DNA of 64,000 nucleotides from Diphasiastrum complanatum (GCA_029204225.1 CM055112.1:22758578-22822577); one strand, 5' to 3'. Numbered from the stretch's first letter, positions 44,200 through 56,659 are shown. Numbers and translations are program-made. Notes: generated from the sequence alone by a model not told the origin.

Positions 44200-44832
44200 T
44201 CCTCCAACATGGCTAAATTCAAAGAGCAAGACACACACTTGTTAATGGCTTATAGCAACATCGAAGACTGTGATAGCTAGTACTTAGACAGCGGCACTAT
44301 CCAACACATAACCTCTTGCAAGGAATGGTTTACGAAGTACACAGCTTACAGCAAAGGCCAATTTATCTACCTCGGAGATTCTAGCACCATACATGTGGAA
44401 AAGGCAAAGGAGTAGTGAAGATCAGCTTCAACAACGATCTGTCTATTTTGTGTTCCTAATGTCTTTCATGTTCCCCAATTGTCAAATAACCTGTTATCAG
44501 TTTCTAAGATAACTGATGAGGGCTACACTGTTACTTTCTCATCTGAGTGATGTACAATACTCGAGGAAGATACTACTATGACTATATGCACTAGAGTCGA
44601 AAATCTTTACGTACTCTCTAATTTAATTGCATTAGCTAGTATCTCTAATGAAAACGACAGTGCTGTTCTGTGGCATAGTCAATTTGGACATGTCAATATA
44701 AGATCACTTTCTTATATGCATTGTAATAATTTAGTTGATGGTTTGAATTTCCTGTCTTCAATAGATAGGAAATCTTTCTTTTGTGAATCATGCATCTATG
44801 GGAAGCACTCTAGAATCTATGCATCTACACGA
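44200..44832 (+). pseudogene. copia protease and pre-integrase (GAG-pre) domain
   Basis: Protease: YLDSGTIQHITSCKEWF (DSG active site), with the preceding Trp codon now a stop (44278-44280). Then QLSNNLLSVSKITDEGYTVT. The GAG-pre-integrase domain from 44578 reads LWHSQFGHVNIRSLSYMHC and ESCIYGKHSR, carrying the His-His-Cys-Cys zinc ligands. After KHSR the frame enters LTR sequence, so the integrase catalytic core is missing. Confidence 0.8.
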
Positions 44833-45072
44833 ATGAAATCTATAGGTAAATCGTCCAAGCACAGATTAGCGATTGCTCCGTCCATGAGATGCATTATTTG
44901 AGCCTCCCAATTATGCCGTCAATTTTTAGTTGTAATTATTCTTTGTATTGTGCTTCGATGTAATATAGCAGCAACATGTTTTTATTTGTGTACAACGTAG
45001 ATGAATGTTTAATCTGATTGAATGCACTTTCATTGTTATTTAATTGCGCTTGTGTACTCACTCTGATCGGAA

Positions 45073-46570
45073 GCGATAAGGCCTCGGTAGCAAACTAAAA
45101 CAATTGAGAGAGAGTAGGGCCAACATTTGAGACAACTCCGAAAACAAACACATCAATGGCTTGACCAAAAAGGGTAATGCACTCAATGCATGGGACTAAC
45201 TTCAAATGATATGTCAATTTGGAAAAGCATAACGACCTTCTCAAGCAACAAACAAGGGAATCATTGTCAAACGAAAAACAAGCAAAGCCTAAAAATACAC
45301 CAAAAGAGCAACAGAACATACGTCAACCCCATAAGCATTCTTTGAAAAGAGCAAAGCAACAGAGACTGGAGCACTTGAAGTAGTAGATTGAGAGGCTACA
45401 ACAAGATGCAAGATAGGGCGTCGCGCCGAGACAAGCCAAAGGCAACTACATGAACAAATCTCCTATATCAAAAAAAGAGTCCAACAAGCGGCCTTAAAAA
45501 ACAAGCTACTAAATATACATTATTTGAGATGCTTAACAAGAGGATCAACTAACTTGGATTTCATAGATTGAGTGATAAAGACTAACAAATCTAACAAACT
45601 AAAAAATTTGGTGTTAAATTCTCCAGTGATTTTTGTTGAACATAACATTTCCTACATAAGAAAACAAATGTCAATTTTTTTTGAAGTCAACATCTTTTCA
45701 TTCTTTGGAAAATTGAATTCTAAAAAAATACATTAATTTTATTTGTAGATTGTGTTGATTTTTTTGAGCAATGGTAGTGATGCCACTAGACATTTTCATA
45801 TTCCTCAAAAAAAAAAACCAAGCACAAGATGGTAAACCAATAGCTTTTAAAAATAAAAACTTCATCCTCAAATGAGATATGAAACTCAAAATAATTTTTT
45901 AATTGTTATTCAAACACTTCGAAGTATTTTAGTTGCCACCATATAAATATGAATGGCCACCTAAGACATCAAGTGGACCAACATCTAAGTAGTGTGTAAC
46001 GAGAATTTTATTCACAATTTTTGTTGAAGTGATTTTTTTGTGTGTTGTTAGAGTGTGAAATAAGAGGTGATTTTGCACACAATAAGTGCTCCCCAAAATT
46101 TTGAACTTTTATTACCTTTTTTTAATTTTTCAAACATAAATAGATATAATTAACTTTATATAGGACCATAAGGATCTTGATGGACTCATAAAGGATCAAT
46201 AGAAAACCACCAAAATTTATTTCATAAGATACGATTAAAAATGGCTAACCAAAAGGATTTTGATTGTAATCTAATGAGTTTTTGGTCCAACGCAAAAAGG
46301 CAATGCCCAAGCTACAAGCCTCTCCACATGAGCCTCACTCAACCCCATTCTTAATGTCAAGAACGGATTCAAAGGTGCTCTCTCACATTATGTTGTTGTC
46401 CTGAGCATCCTTTGATCTAGTAATGCCAGGTGCTCAAGGTTTCCTTTGTATTTTGAAGGCACAATGTTCATGTGAATTTTGCAACCAAAATTTTAAGTGA
46501 TCACTATTCTCATAATCAGTCAATTAAATGTTCACACATAGCACATTAGCTACTTGGTAGAATGTGCATG
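45073..46570. other. No recognisable gene
   Basis: AT-rich. Short frames at 45095-45319 and 45698-45889 (minus) are unassigned and look like chance. No repeat of note was seen. Confidence 0.45.
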
Positions 46571-46578
46571 TGGACAGT

Positions 46579-46651
46579 CAATGACAGGCTGCCACATAGC
46601 ACATGCACATTATGAAAAAACGTGTGCATGCTATGTGGCAGTCTATCATTG
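46579..46651. repeat. Imperfect inverted repeat with 13-nt loop
   Basis: AATGACAGGCTGCCACATAG followed by CACATGCACA (from 46580) pairs with TGTGCATG then CTATGTGGCAGTCTATCATT (46624-46650) with a few mismatches. The arms are about 28 bp. The right arm overlaps the start of the tandem duplication at 46637. Confidence 0.75.
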
Positions 46652-46794
46652 GCTCTGCACATGCCACATGATCCCATCTACTTTCCACCAACTCAACTCA
46701 TTCAGCTTCTTCGGTGGCAGTCTATCATTGGCTCTGCACATGCCACATGATCCCATCTACTTTCCACCAACTCAACTCATTCAGCTTCTTCGGT
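46637..46794. repeat. Perfect 79-bp tandem duplication
   Basis: Two identical 79-bp copies, 46637-46715 and 46716-46794, each starting GGCAGTCTATCATTGGCTCT and ending CAGCTTCTTCGGT. The lack of any difference indicates a recent event. Confidence 0.9.
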
Positions 46795-47678
46795 CAGCCT
46801 GCCATCAATGCCTTGCCAATTGTGCTCTTCACTTGGCTGTAACAAATCCCAGGATTTCAAGGTAATTGCAACGCACTCAAAAAATTGAAAGGATCTCTAC
46901 TCATCTTTCATTTTTAAACTCTAACAATATCTAGATTAACATGAGGATGACATGCAAAGAGTAAATCCGACAAGGGCTGGAAAGAAAGAGAAGAGGCCTG
47001 TCCCACTGCCTATGGCAATCATGGCACAGGTTGTGCAGGCCTAAAAGGCAATGCCGAAACGGGCAGTTATCTCAAATATGTGCAACTGCCCAAAACTGAT
47101 CTATACCCATGACTGACTCATTACTCATTCACACTTTGCTGGAAAAATGATGCAAAAGTTAGAAGATGGTCTAAGAGGATGACATGGCATGATCTTCAAT
47201 ATGTTGTAATATGGCGTTCAAAGCTCAGTCGTAAGCAAATTGCTTACGATATACGAAGTAATCTTAATAACACCACACTGCTAGAGTACTGGGATTACAG
47301 AACCTGGGTGCAAGAGGTCACAGATGAAGTGGGCTGCTCAGAGACTTATTGTACTGTTGGAAGTCATCAATGGAAACATTCCTGTTTACAAGCTGAAGCA
47401 GTTCTGTCATAAAGCTGTGCCTTCAGTTCTGTCATACAACCGTCTTGCTGGTCTGGGTATGGTCATATTTGCTGCTACATAACTCTTTTGCGAGGTTGAA
47501 CTAGTTCATGGGTTTCTATGAGAATTAACTGGATCCAAAGATGACAAACTGTCGAAAGCGTTTCGGCTTAAGATCACCTAACTGATGCAATGATCTTTCA
47601 ATTGCAGTCATGATGATTAGTGCTACTTAGCTACTAGGTCTACAAGATACTGCTGCAGAGCTTGGATGCTCCATGCGC
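46795..47678. other. No recognisable gene; 3' flank of the second GDSL gene
   Basis: It contains an unassigned short open frame (47179-47412, plus). GCAAATTGCTTACGATATACG near 47235 partially folds back with the preceding CGTAAGCAAATTGCTTACG (a 19-bp palindrome). No further feature. Confidence 0.4.
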
Positions 47679-49294
47679 TTAGCCGAGAATCTCCGAGGCT
47701 GCTTGAAGAATAACGGCGTTTGCAATGACATTGTTGCCTGCGTCCGAGGGATGGAAACTATCCCAGAATAAGTAGGTGGATGCATTGGAGCAAGTACCAG
47801 GTGTATACTGATTGCACAATATGGACACGGCAAGCTTCCCCAAGCCACAGCACGATTTGCTCACCTGGTTAAACCCTGTGGCATTCCACGTAGAAGGTTA
47901 GATCTGACAAACAAAAGGAGCAGTTTCTGATTATAAGAGAAATTACAAGCTCCAGCAGCGAGTTCCCAATTATACGAGATGAAAAAGCAGGAGGTCAAGG
48001 GAGGTGGACGCCTACCATAGCTCTCTGGGTTTTTTACTGCATCAGCTAGCACAGTGTAGATGTCCAGATATACTAATGTGATGCCAGATAGCTTTGATTT
48101 GAGAGACCTGGTGGTCTTTTGCAATTCTCGATTGAATGAAGCAGCCTGCTTGTTCTGAAATTGAATGCAATCTGTCGATCCTTTACCGTACAACGTGATC
48201 TGAGATGGAAGACAGCCCAGTGGCGCTAGAGACACGACCGCTACTTTCCGAGCACCAACGTTGTATATTTCCTGCAGCAGCGAAAGAGTCACTGGCAGTA
48301 AGTATCTACATCTAACCGGCAAGTGCACTCAAGCGATTGAAGATCTCCGTCCCTTTGAACAAGAACCTTACAAATTTAGCTATGGTCCGTAGAGCTAACC
48401 TCAACAAAATTTGTAAATTCCCGAAGAAGAAGCTGCTCAAATTGAGCTGTGTTATATTTCGCCTGAAGATCAGGATTGATGTTGTAGTTATTGACGTAGT
48501 CGTCACTTCCCGTGCTTAAAACGTGAAGGCCTCCCGAGATTATGGATGAAGCATTCTCTTTTCCTACAATATTCTCCAGTTTGATCTTGTAATCGTTGTA
48601 CCACTGCAGTTGTGTTTTAAGGGAAACTGCATTCTGCAAACACGCAAAGAAAAATTTGCTCTACAACTCCGACGATAAAGTAATCTTATAGCTATAAATG
48701 CTCCTGCTGTTGATCAATGTCCCTCGAGAAGTACTTACCAGTAGTTTGGAAGTTTCATCGAGAAATCCAGATCCGCCTGACGCAAAGTTAATGCCCTGCA
48801 CTATATTATTTCCTTTCGATGCAGGGGCCAAGTATGGTGGAGGAAACGGTATGCTCACTACAGTGGCTGTTTCAACAGAAAAACAAAAATCGCACAAAAG
48901 TTCCATCCATCATCTACCAACAAGCAGTCGTATCCCTAGAAACAATCAACGAGCAACGAGTGCTACATACATGAAAAGAGTGCCACAGACTATCAAGTAC
49001 ATAAATGAGATGGAAGTATGGATGAGCAAATGCGGAAAGATTGTGGGGGATACCAATGTAATCCGTGACTAGACGGCCATTGCAAAACCTTCCAGTTGGC
49101 TTCTTGGTGTCGAAATCTCTCCCATAAGGTGGGAAGTTGCTCCTGAATACTGTCTCCACGTAGTTGTTGTTACCAGCATCAACAGTAGAGTCTCCAAAAG
49201 CAATAATAGCGGGAACAAGACCCTGAGCATTCACCGAACTCCACAGCAGCATAGCGTCCATAAGTACAACAATCGCCACCCGCAGCAACTTCAT
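47679..49294 (-). CDS. GDSL esterase/lipase (SGNH hydrolase), five exons, paralog
   Basis: Predicted exons (minus): 49294-49054, 48857-48739, 48633-48400, 48271-48016, 47875-47679; GT-AG introns, 348 residues. The N-terminus MKLLRVAIVVLMDAMLLWSS followed by VNAQG is a convincing signal peptide (cleavage after VNA), so the enzyme is secreted. Block I is [13 protein letters not shown] (Ser36). Block II is GINFASGGSG, intact. Block III reads TGSDDYVNNY: the conserved Asn of GxND is Asp164, confirmed in the codon GAC. Block [10 protein letters not shown] gives Asp322 and His325. The block III Asn normally helps form the oxyanion hole, so activity may be altered. Exons 2 to 5 match the lengths of the paralog at 30031-31780 exactly. 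No disabling change is seen. Confidence 0.88.
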
Positions 49295-50334
49295 CTTTGC
49301 AATTTTTCCACCACAGGACTCGCTTGTAGTTTTGGATCATACAGCAGAATCGGTCTGTTATGGCTCAAAAAAGTTCTGACTTTGTTGTGCAAATCAGAAA
49401 ATCGGAAACAACATACAAAATCAATATTTACGTATTGAAAGTTTTGACTTCTGAGCCGAAAGTTCTGATCAAAATCCAGCTGCCCAAGAAGCTGCTGGAT
49501 CAGCGTATTCCGCACCACCAGTGCAGCAAGTGATGGGCTTCCAGAACAGAATCTGACCTGCAGCTCTGATTGCAGCAGGTGCGTTGCAGTCCTAATATTC
49601 AATTTCCATGCACACCGAATCAGTGAATCACCCACCTCATGCACTTTCCAACACAGAAAGGATGCTACAGTTCTGAACTTTCCACTGGCACGGAAGCAAA
49701 ACCAAAGGCAGAGAAGTAGGTTGGGGACTGTCAGAGCCTGTGGCAGTGCTTCAAAGGGAGTGAGACAGAGAGTTAGTTGGACATAACTTATAAGTTGTAA
49801 GGGAGAGAGAGAGAGATAAAGTGTGTTTTAAAGTTTGGTCTTGAACAGCTGCCAGTATTTAAAATGCAATGTGGGTACAAATTGTATAGCTATGCAGCAC
49901 TGGCTTGGTACAAAGGCACATTTACACTCTCCCTTATTGCTGTTATTGACACGCTGATATGGCTTCCTGTTATCTGTTGTCATCCATAGTTGGGATCCTT
50001 GATACTAGTGCCATGACTTGGCAGCCTCAGGAGTCACAGGCTGCAGTGTGCACCGCTGCAGCAGGCTTTCGCTTTCCAAGGAACGCTATAAAAGCTCCTT
50101 GGTGATCTTGTTCGAGTCTTTATTGCTTGAGAATGAATAAGACAGTTTATTTGAAAAAGAACATCAATGCAAAGTTTTCCCTCCTCGATATGTTTATACA
50201 TTTTATGCAAAACTACGTGTGCATTGCAAATGCTGGCAACTTACAAGGTACCAATAAAGCTTGGCATGGAGTTTGGACTTTGGACCATGCCTGCGTTTTG
50301 AACCCTTCTTAGCCTTTCACAATAGATTTTTTTT
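49295..50334. other. Upstream region of the second GDSL gene; no other gene
   Basis: Sequence upstream of the minus-strand gene, with a short GA run (GGGAGAGAGAGAGAGA near 49801). No clear TATA box was picked out. Short frames on either strand are unassigned. Confidence 0.4.
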
Positions 50335-50340
50335 TTTTGG

Positions 50341-52890
50341 TAGAAGTGAGACCAGTGGACCATAAAATTGAGTTGGTACCAGGAACGGAGCCAACTTCAT
50401 GAGCACCCTACAAAATGTCACAAGAGGAGTTGGCGGAACTGAAACGACAACTTGGTGAATTGATAGACAAAGGTTTTATTAGACCTAGCGCTTCACCTTT
50501 TGGAGCCCCAGTGTTGTTCGTGGAAAAGGCGGACAAAACTCTCTGAATGTGTGTGGATTATCGCATGCTTAACAAGAGACCCATCAAGACAAACGCACCA
50601 GCCACTTTTTGCACGTTGATGAACAATATTTTTCAAGACTGTCTGGATGAATTTGTCATTGTGTACATCAATGACACATTAGTATTTAGTTGGAGCCTTA
50701 AAGGTCACATTAAACATTTAAGGACAGTTCTCCAACGACTGAGGAGGAACTGTTTGTTCGCGAAAAGAGAGAAACGTGAGTTTGTGGTGGAGGAAGTTGA
50801 CTTCCTTGGACATGTTATAGGCCACGGATGGATTCGAATGGATCCTAAGAAAATCAAGGCTATCTTGGATTGGGTAGCATCCAAAACTGTTCATGGCATC
50901 AAATCCTTTGTGGGGCTATGTAATTTTTACATGAGATTCATCGAGGCATTTAGCAAAATTGTGGCACCGTTGTTGGAGTAGACAAAGACTCATCTCAAAA
51001 TGACATGGACACCGGAATGTGAAGCAGCATTCCAAGAACTAAAGCGACGGATCACTCAAGAACCCATTCTTGCCCTACCGGACTTTAGCAAACCATTCGA
51101 AATACATACAGATGCGTCAAACTTTGCTATTGGGGTCGTGTTGATGCAAGAGGGAAAACCAGTTGCATATTTTTCAAAGAAATCAAGTGATGTAGAACGA
51201 CGTTGGCCAACTCACGAGAAAGAAATGGTTGTAGTCGTACAAGCAGTGGAGCATTGGAGACATTATGTGGCAGGAAAGCCCTTTAAGGCGTTCACTGACA
51301 ACGTATCACTTAAGTACTTCTCATCCCAAGGTATGCTCACGCCAAAGCAGATGCGATGGCGAAACTTTCTCTCGAAATTCAATATAGACATTCTACATAC
51401 GGCGGGAAAGAATAATGTGGTAGCAGATGCACTCAGTAGACAGGAGCACTTGATGGCGACGGTTTCAACCCAGGCGACCAGTCTACTCCAAGAAATCAAA
51501 GAGAACTATGGTGTAGATACATCGGCTAAGAAACTAATGATCGAATTCCAGCTGGGAAAGCCTTGTAAATGTTTCATTTGGAAAGACCAAATGGTTATTT
51601 ATAAACAACGCAGAGTATATGTTCCAGACAACATCAACTTGAAGAAGAAAATTTTGATCATGACGTACTAGCCGCCGGACATCTAGGGTGAATCGCATGT
51701 ATAAACTCCTCAAGAGAGGCTTCTATTGGCCAGATATGTGGGCAGACGTTGAATCCTATGTGCAAACATGTCCTACATGTCAACAAGTGAAGGTGGAACC
51801 GCTAGCCCCAGCAGGGCTACTCCAGCCATTACCAGTGCCAGCATACCCTTGGGACTCAGTGAGCATGGATTTTATTGTTCAACTACCACGTTGCTAGGGT
51901 TTCGACTCAATTTATGTGGTGGTTGACCGTTTTTCAAAACAAGCTCACCTTGTACCAACTAAAAGTTCAGTGACAATTGAAGAAGTGGCGAGGTTATTTT
52001 TCAAATGTGTCTTCAAATACCATGGCCTACCTAGAACAATTATTTCTGACCGAGACACCAAGTTTGTCGAAAAGTTTTGGACTTGCTTATTTCACCTCGT
52101 GGGAACTGGACTGAATTTCAGCACTGCATATCACCCTCAAACACATGGGCAAACAAAATGAGTCAATCGACAAATTGAACAATATTTACGAAATTATGTT
52201 GCTTGGGACCAATCCGATTGGGTCAACTACTTGGATATTCTCGAGTTTGCACATAACAACCAAGTGAACAGATCTACTGGACGGGCACCCTTCGAGATAA
52301 GCAATGGTCGGCTACCGATTGTTCCAAGCTCTTTTCTTACAGGTGTGCAAGAAACCCCAGTACCCACTGTGGAGGAATTCATCAATGAGTGGCACACAAA
52401 GCTGACAGAGGCAAAGTCATTTTAAGAGCAGTCCCAAAGAAGTATGGCAGCTGACGTGAACCCACATCGACGAGAACTGGAACTTGAGGAAGGTGATCAA
52501 GTGTGGCTGAACACAAAGAACATTGCGTTACCAAAAGGTTTCTCTCATAAGTTCGTTCGACCTTATGCGGGACCATATCATGTCACCAAGAAGATCAACC
52601 CAGTGGCTTACCGATTGGTGCTGCCATCCAGCTTGGATATACACAATGTGTTTCATATCTCATTACTCAAACGGTACAAACCAGATGAGCGATTTGATCG
52701 GCAACACGAACTTCGTCACCCACCAACGACACTTGATGATACAAAGAGACAGCTTGTACCAGAACAAATATTGACACATAGAAAGCGAACTGGCGTGCAA
52801 CGTGAATATCTAGTGAAGTGGCTACGGGCTCCACTCATTGAGGCTTCTTGGGAGTACAAAGACAAACTTAAGGAGGGGGCCCCGGAATAG
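50341..52890 (+). pseudogene. gypsy pol: RT, RNase H, integrase, chromodomain
   Basis: RT: DHKIELVPGTEPTS, then [40 protein letters not shown], then FVIVYINDTLVFS. The segment between NK and TNAPATF (about 70 residues, with the first catalytic Asp) is deleted in frame, and YxDD is YIND. RNase H (51000-51450) retains HTDASNFAIGVVLMQEG, HEKEMVVVVQAVEHWRHY and ADALSR. The integrase zinc domain lies at about 51690-51790 (CPTCQQ), the core at SMDFIVQLPR and TIISDRDTKFVEKF, and the third catalytic site reads GQTK, stop, VNRQIEQ instead of GQTE. The C-terminal chromodomain LVPEQILTHRKRTG, YLVKWLRAP and ASWEY ends at 52890. There are only about eight stops or frameshifts over 2.5 kb, so it is less decayed than the other gypsy remnants. 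Confidence 0.88.
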
Positions 52891-53074
52891 CCGTTTTCCC
52901 AGATCAGCACACAAAGCACTACTTGGCGGCATGCCTCCTGCATAAACACTCATGGCCAATTCTGAAGTTCAAGGAACTTCCAAGTATCTTTCTTAAGTTT
53001 GTCAATATATCACTTGCAGCTTTACACAGGTTTTACGTAAGTGAAATTTATCTACACTTTTCCTGTGCTACTGC

Positions 53075-54319
53075 TGTAGCGCAGGCATCCCAAAGGGAGC
53101 CGGGAACCACGACTTAGCTTCCCAGCCTTCAACTCTTGCCATCCAAACCCACTTGACATACAAGCAGCCAACTCGCCAACAACGATCAGACTTAACCAAC
53201 TTGAAGTTCCGAAAACCAACATTGAGATCCAACCTGGCGCCATGCCAGATCGGGGGTCCCGACGTGGGTGACTTCCCTCCAAGCAAGCCGCCTGACATAC
53301 ATCAAACTTAACCAACTCGAAGCTTCGTTACAAACGAGTAACATCCATTCCAAGCAAGCGGTCTGACTTACATCAGACTTAACCAACTGAAAGCTTCGTC
53401 ACGAGCGTTGGAAGCCAACCTGGTGCCACGCCAGACTGGACAGCCATAAACAGGTAATATCCACCCAAGCAAGCCATCCAACTCAGCCAACAGGTTAGAG
53501 CCCGTTCCCCAAGAGCTTAACCCATTCACGTTCATGCAAGGAACACTCAGAACCACAAGCCGCGACAGATATGGAAACAACCAGTTCTTGGACCAAATGG
53601 TCCCGACAGCATACCGCTGGCGCCACGGACCGAATGGTCCCGACGGCATACCGCTGGCGTCCCGGGATACGACCCTCAGCTATGTGCCAAGTTAAAAATT
53701 TTGAAAGCGGCCTTACAACTAGCGCTTTTACCGAACACTGAAACCCATAAGGTAATCAGAGTCAGTTTGAGGAAAATCCCACTTTATTGATAAATTTGAG
53801 AAGGTTACATTTCAAATGTGTGACCGACCCTAGTCTCCGGGGCGCTAGCATGCCAAGGCGAGAGCCATGACAACATTCCAGCAAGGGAGGCTGAGACTTG
53901 GTTGGAGCTCGCCTTGAGTCGCAACCCGCACTCCCCTATAGTATTGGTGTGATTCGGCACCCCCCCTCATACCAAGCACTCTACCCAAGCTGGTAAAGCA
54001 CATTTTTCTCTCTCTAGGATTTTCTCTTTCTAGAAAGTCATTTTCTCTCTCTAGATTTTACTGATCCCCAGGCTTCCTTTAATCATGCCTAGATCGTGTG
54101 AGGTGATTGCACATCGATCTGAGCTCTCTGGACTTCGCTAGAACCGATCAAAGATTTTCAGCCATAGGAACTTGGCGCCGGTTGGATTCTGGTCACAGTG
54201 GCGCCGAGAGCGGCGCCGGCGCTGTTGGCGCCGGGAGCAGCAGGGGCGCTGCTGGCGCCGGGGACATAGCTGGCGCCGATGGCGCCGGAAATAAAGCTTG
54301 TAAAGGTAGCTTTACAACA
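53075..54319 (-). repeat. 3' LTR of the non-coding LTR element
   Basis: 1245 bp. It differs from the partner LTR by two indels totalling 36 bp in a GGCGCC-rich segment (54180-54290) plus a scattering of substitutions. Open frames seen in it on the minus strand (for example 53052-53315) recur identically in the partner LTR and are not evidence of genes. Confidence 0.9.
54180..54290. repeat. GGCGCCGG-type GC-rich minisatellite within the LTR
   Basis: Imperfect units of GGCGCCG(G/A)GAGCAG and GGCGCCGGGGACATAGCT. The other LTR has two fewer units (27 and 9 bp shorter), so copy number changes within one insertion's lifetime. Confidence 0.75.
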
Positions 54320-56659
54320 TCCACCCCACCTTTATAAAATCTGATGTCCTCATCAGATGTCAGATTAAAGTAAAGGTGTCTCCCAATTAAAATAACTATA
54401 CATTTAAGCTATTTGGCACAATACTCAATTTACTGGCCACTTTTTATTAACATTGAAGCTGGCACACCACAAGTCGGAGGCTCAGCTCTTTGTACTGAAA
54501 AATTACATAACTTGAAAATATATCTTTGTCTGGGAAAAGCGTAGATTTGATATCGCTTTCGTAAAACCCGAGAACCTTATTAACTGGTGACAGAGGCCTT
54601 TCTTTGAAAAAAAAATTCGCCCCTGTCGCTTCTGACTTTCGACTTTGGAACTCCTTTGAGCTCCTGATTTGTCCTTGATGCACTTTGTGTTGAGCTCCCT
54701 GAGCTCCAGATTTGTTCAGTTCCGCACAGGTATCAAGGCTCCCTGAGCCGAAGGATTAATCGTTTGATTGCCCACTTTATGGTCCACTCCGTGCCTTGTT
54801 GCTTCTGCACCTTGATTTCTCTCCTTGTCCAAGCCTGATCTTGATACTTTTCCATCTTGGCTCTTTAAGGTAGGCAAAGATTGAGTACTCCGCAATGCAC
54901 CTCTCACTTAGCTTGAAGTAGCTCTTTGAATCAACCCAAATGTAACCATTGACCTCGTGGAAAGCCAAAGGGTCGCACCAGTTTGATCCGCATCCGAACT
55001 ATCTCTTCGCGTTTGTTTGAAGCACCATGTCCGTCGCGCAAAACTTGACTTTCACAATTCCATCACTGGTTAGTTGCCTCACAGTCAAAACAAGAAGTGT
55101 ACATCGAGCTTGGCTTCAAGTAGCTCTCTTTGAATCTGAAACATGCACCCAGAGTTTGCACTAATCCGATCTCAACGCGAACTGTCCCTTAGCGTCCGTT
55201 CGAAATACCAAGTCTCTCATGCAAGACTCAACTTTCACAGTTCCTTCATTGATCAGCTGCCTTACACGTAACACAAGCCAGCGTACTCATATGTTTCCTC
55301 ATCATTGCTGGTCCAAAGAAAGCCTATAACAAACTTTCCTTTCCACAACAAAAACTTGTCAACTTATTAGGTCCAAAGTTCGCCAGTCTCCTCGTGTGAG
55401 TATGGCTAGGTCACCTTGAATTTGCTCCCATTTTGATCAACTTTCATTCAAAATTTGCCCCAAGAGAGAGGTGTGTGTAATAGTTCCCCTCCACTTAATA
55501 AATCAGCTGATCGGACTTAGAGTAGAGTTCTTCGGACAAAAAGCCTTTCCAACACTTTGCTTCCCATCTGCTAGGATTATGGCTCGATCCAACTTGTTGC
55601 CAATCTCTGAAGAGGATCCTAGTCTTTTTTTTCCCCTTTGAGGAAAAACCCAACTGATACTGGATATCACCCATGCTCAGTGAGTTTCAGTTCCAAAGGT
55701 GGCCGTCCCAAAATGAAGACCAACTGCTATAGAAGATCTCCCTTGAAATTGCCCTTTCCAACTCGTGACTTCCTGCCCTGGTGGGCGTTGTCGCAAATGA
55801 AACTAACCCAAGAAAAAGGCTAGCCATCCATCCTTTGCAAACATTGAGTCGTTTCGTTGTCGTTCACGTATGAGTACTTGAACTGCAAATCCGCCCCACA
55901 GATTCTGTAGTCCTCTTTGTTTGATGGTATCAGCCTTCAAAAGAAAAGGTTCCTTCTCGAGCCATCAACTCCTTGTATCACAAGCAATCATGCAAACCAG
56001 GCAAAACACGAGTACTAAGACTCACCACGAATACGTACAAGTAAGACACTCAGGCAGGTTTACTAACAAGTAACAAAGACAAGGTCCCCCTTTGAGATGA
56101 TCCTGCCAACGGACCTTTGCCTGGCCGTGCCCATACAAATCGATCACGGAATCAGCCCACATAGGACACCCCTCCAACTATCCGTGATTTCACCATTAAG
56201 CAGCACATTGCCTCAATCACGCCCCACCACTTTTTGGTCGACAGCCCTTATAGCTAAACGATCGGCAGCTATCCCGCACCGGCAGCTAACCACCCGTGCT
56301 TTACACCCGAATTCGAGCAGCATCTCTGTATCAATGGTTAACCCGTACAGTTCGAATATGTCGCCCCGCACCCCACAAGGTACAGACCGTGCTTTCACCT
56401 CCCTAGGCAGCACTTTGTCTCATCCGTCCTACGTGCAGACAGTGCCAGGCCCGAACCGCGAGAACTGACCGTGCTTACACCTCAAGGGCAGCACCTTGAC
56501 TCATCAAGTCCCCCGTTCTGCCGACCACCCCGACTGTGGACGCACCCGTGCTTACACTGTGGGCAGCACCTTACACAACGGTGGTCTTGATGAACCCCAA
56601 ACCGTGGCCATTTCCGTGAGATCCGCATAGCTGACCGGCCAGTCGGCTCTGATACCACA
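54320..56659 (-). other. Interior of the non-coding LTR element
   Basis: 2.34 kb with no reading frame that resembles retroelement proteins on either strand. The longest open frame (56097-56468, plus) has no recognisable domain and is Ser/Pro/Thr-rich. The 54320-54333 end carries the purine tract and the 56647-56659 end the primer-binding site. Confidence 0.75.
56645..56659 (-). promoter_or_regulatory. Primer-binding site, initiator tRNA-Met
   Basis: Plus-strand GGCTCTGATACCACA immediately precedes the right LTR; on the minus strand TGTGGTATCAGAGCC begins right at the LTR edge. It fixes the element's orientation. Confidence 0.9.

Larger units (their letters stand above)
42712..45072 (+). mobile_element. 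Ty1/copia element, deleted from integrase to 3' LTR
   Basis: The LTR sequence at 42712-42940 recurs at 44833-45072. The 5' LTR continues to about 43315, followed by the primer-binding site (43319-43330), gag (43381-44190), protease and the pre-integrase domain (44200-44830). Pol then runs straight into the LTR copy: integrase core, RT and RNase H are absent. The 3' LTR is cut at 45072. The left LTR edge before 42712 could not be set because the 3' copy lacks that part. Confidence 0.75.

Noticed and set aside
56097..56468. 123-codon plus-strand frame in the interior of the non-coding LTR element
   Set aside because: Ser/Pro/Thr-rich, opposite to the element's orientation, no domain or conserved motif visible.
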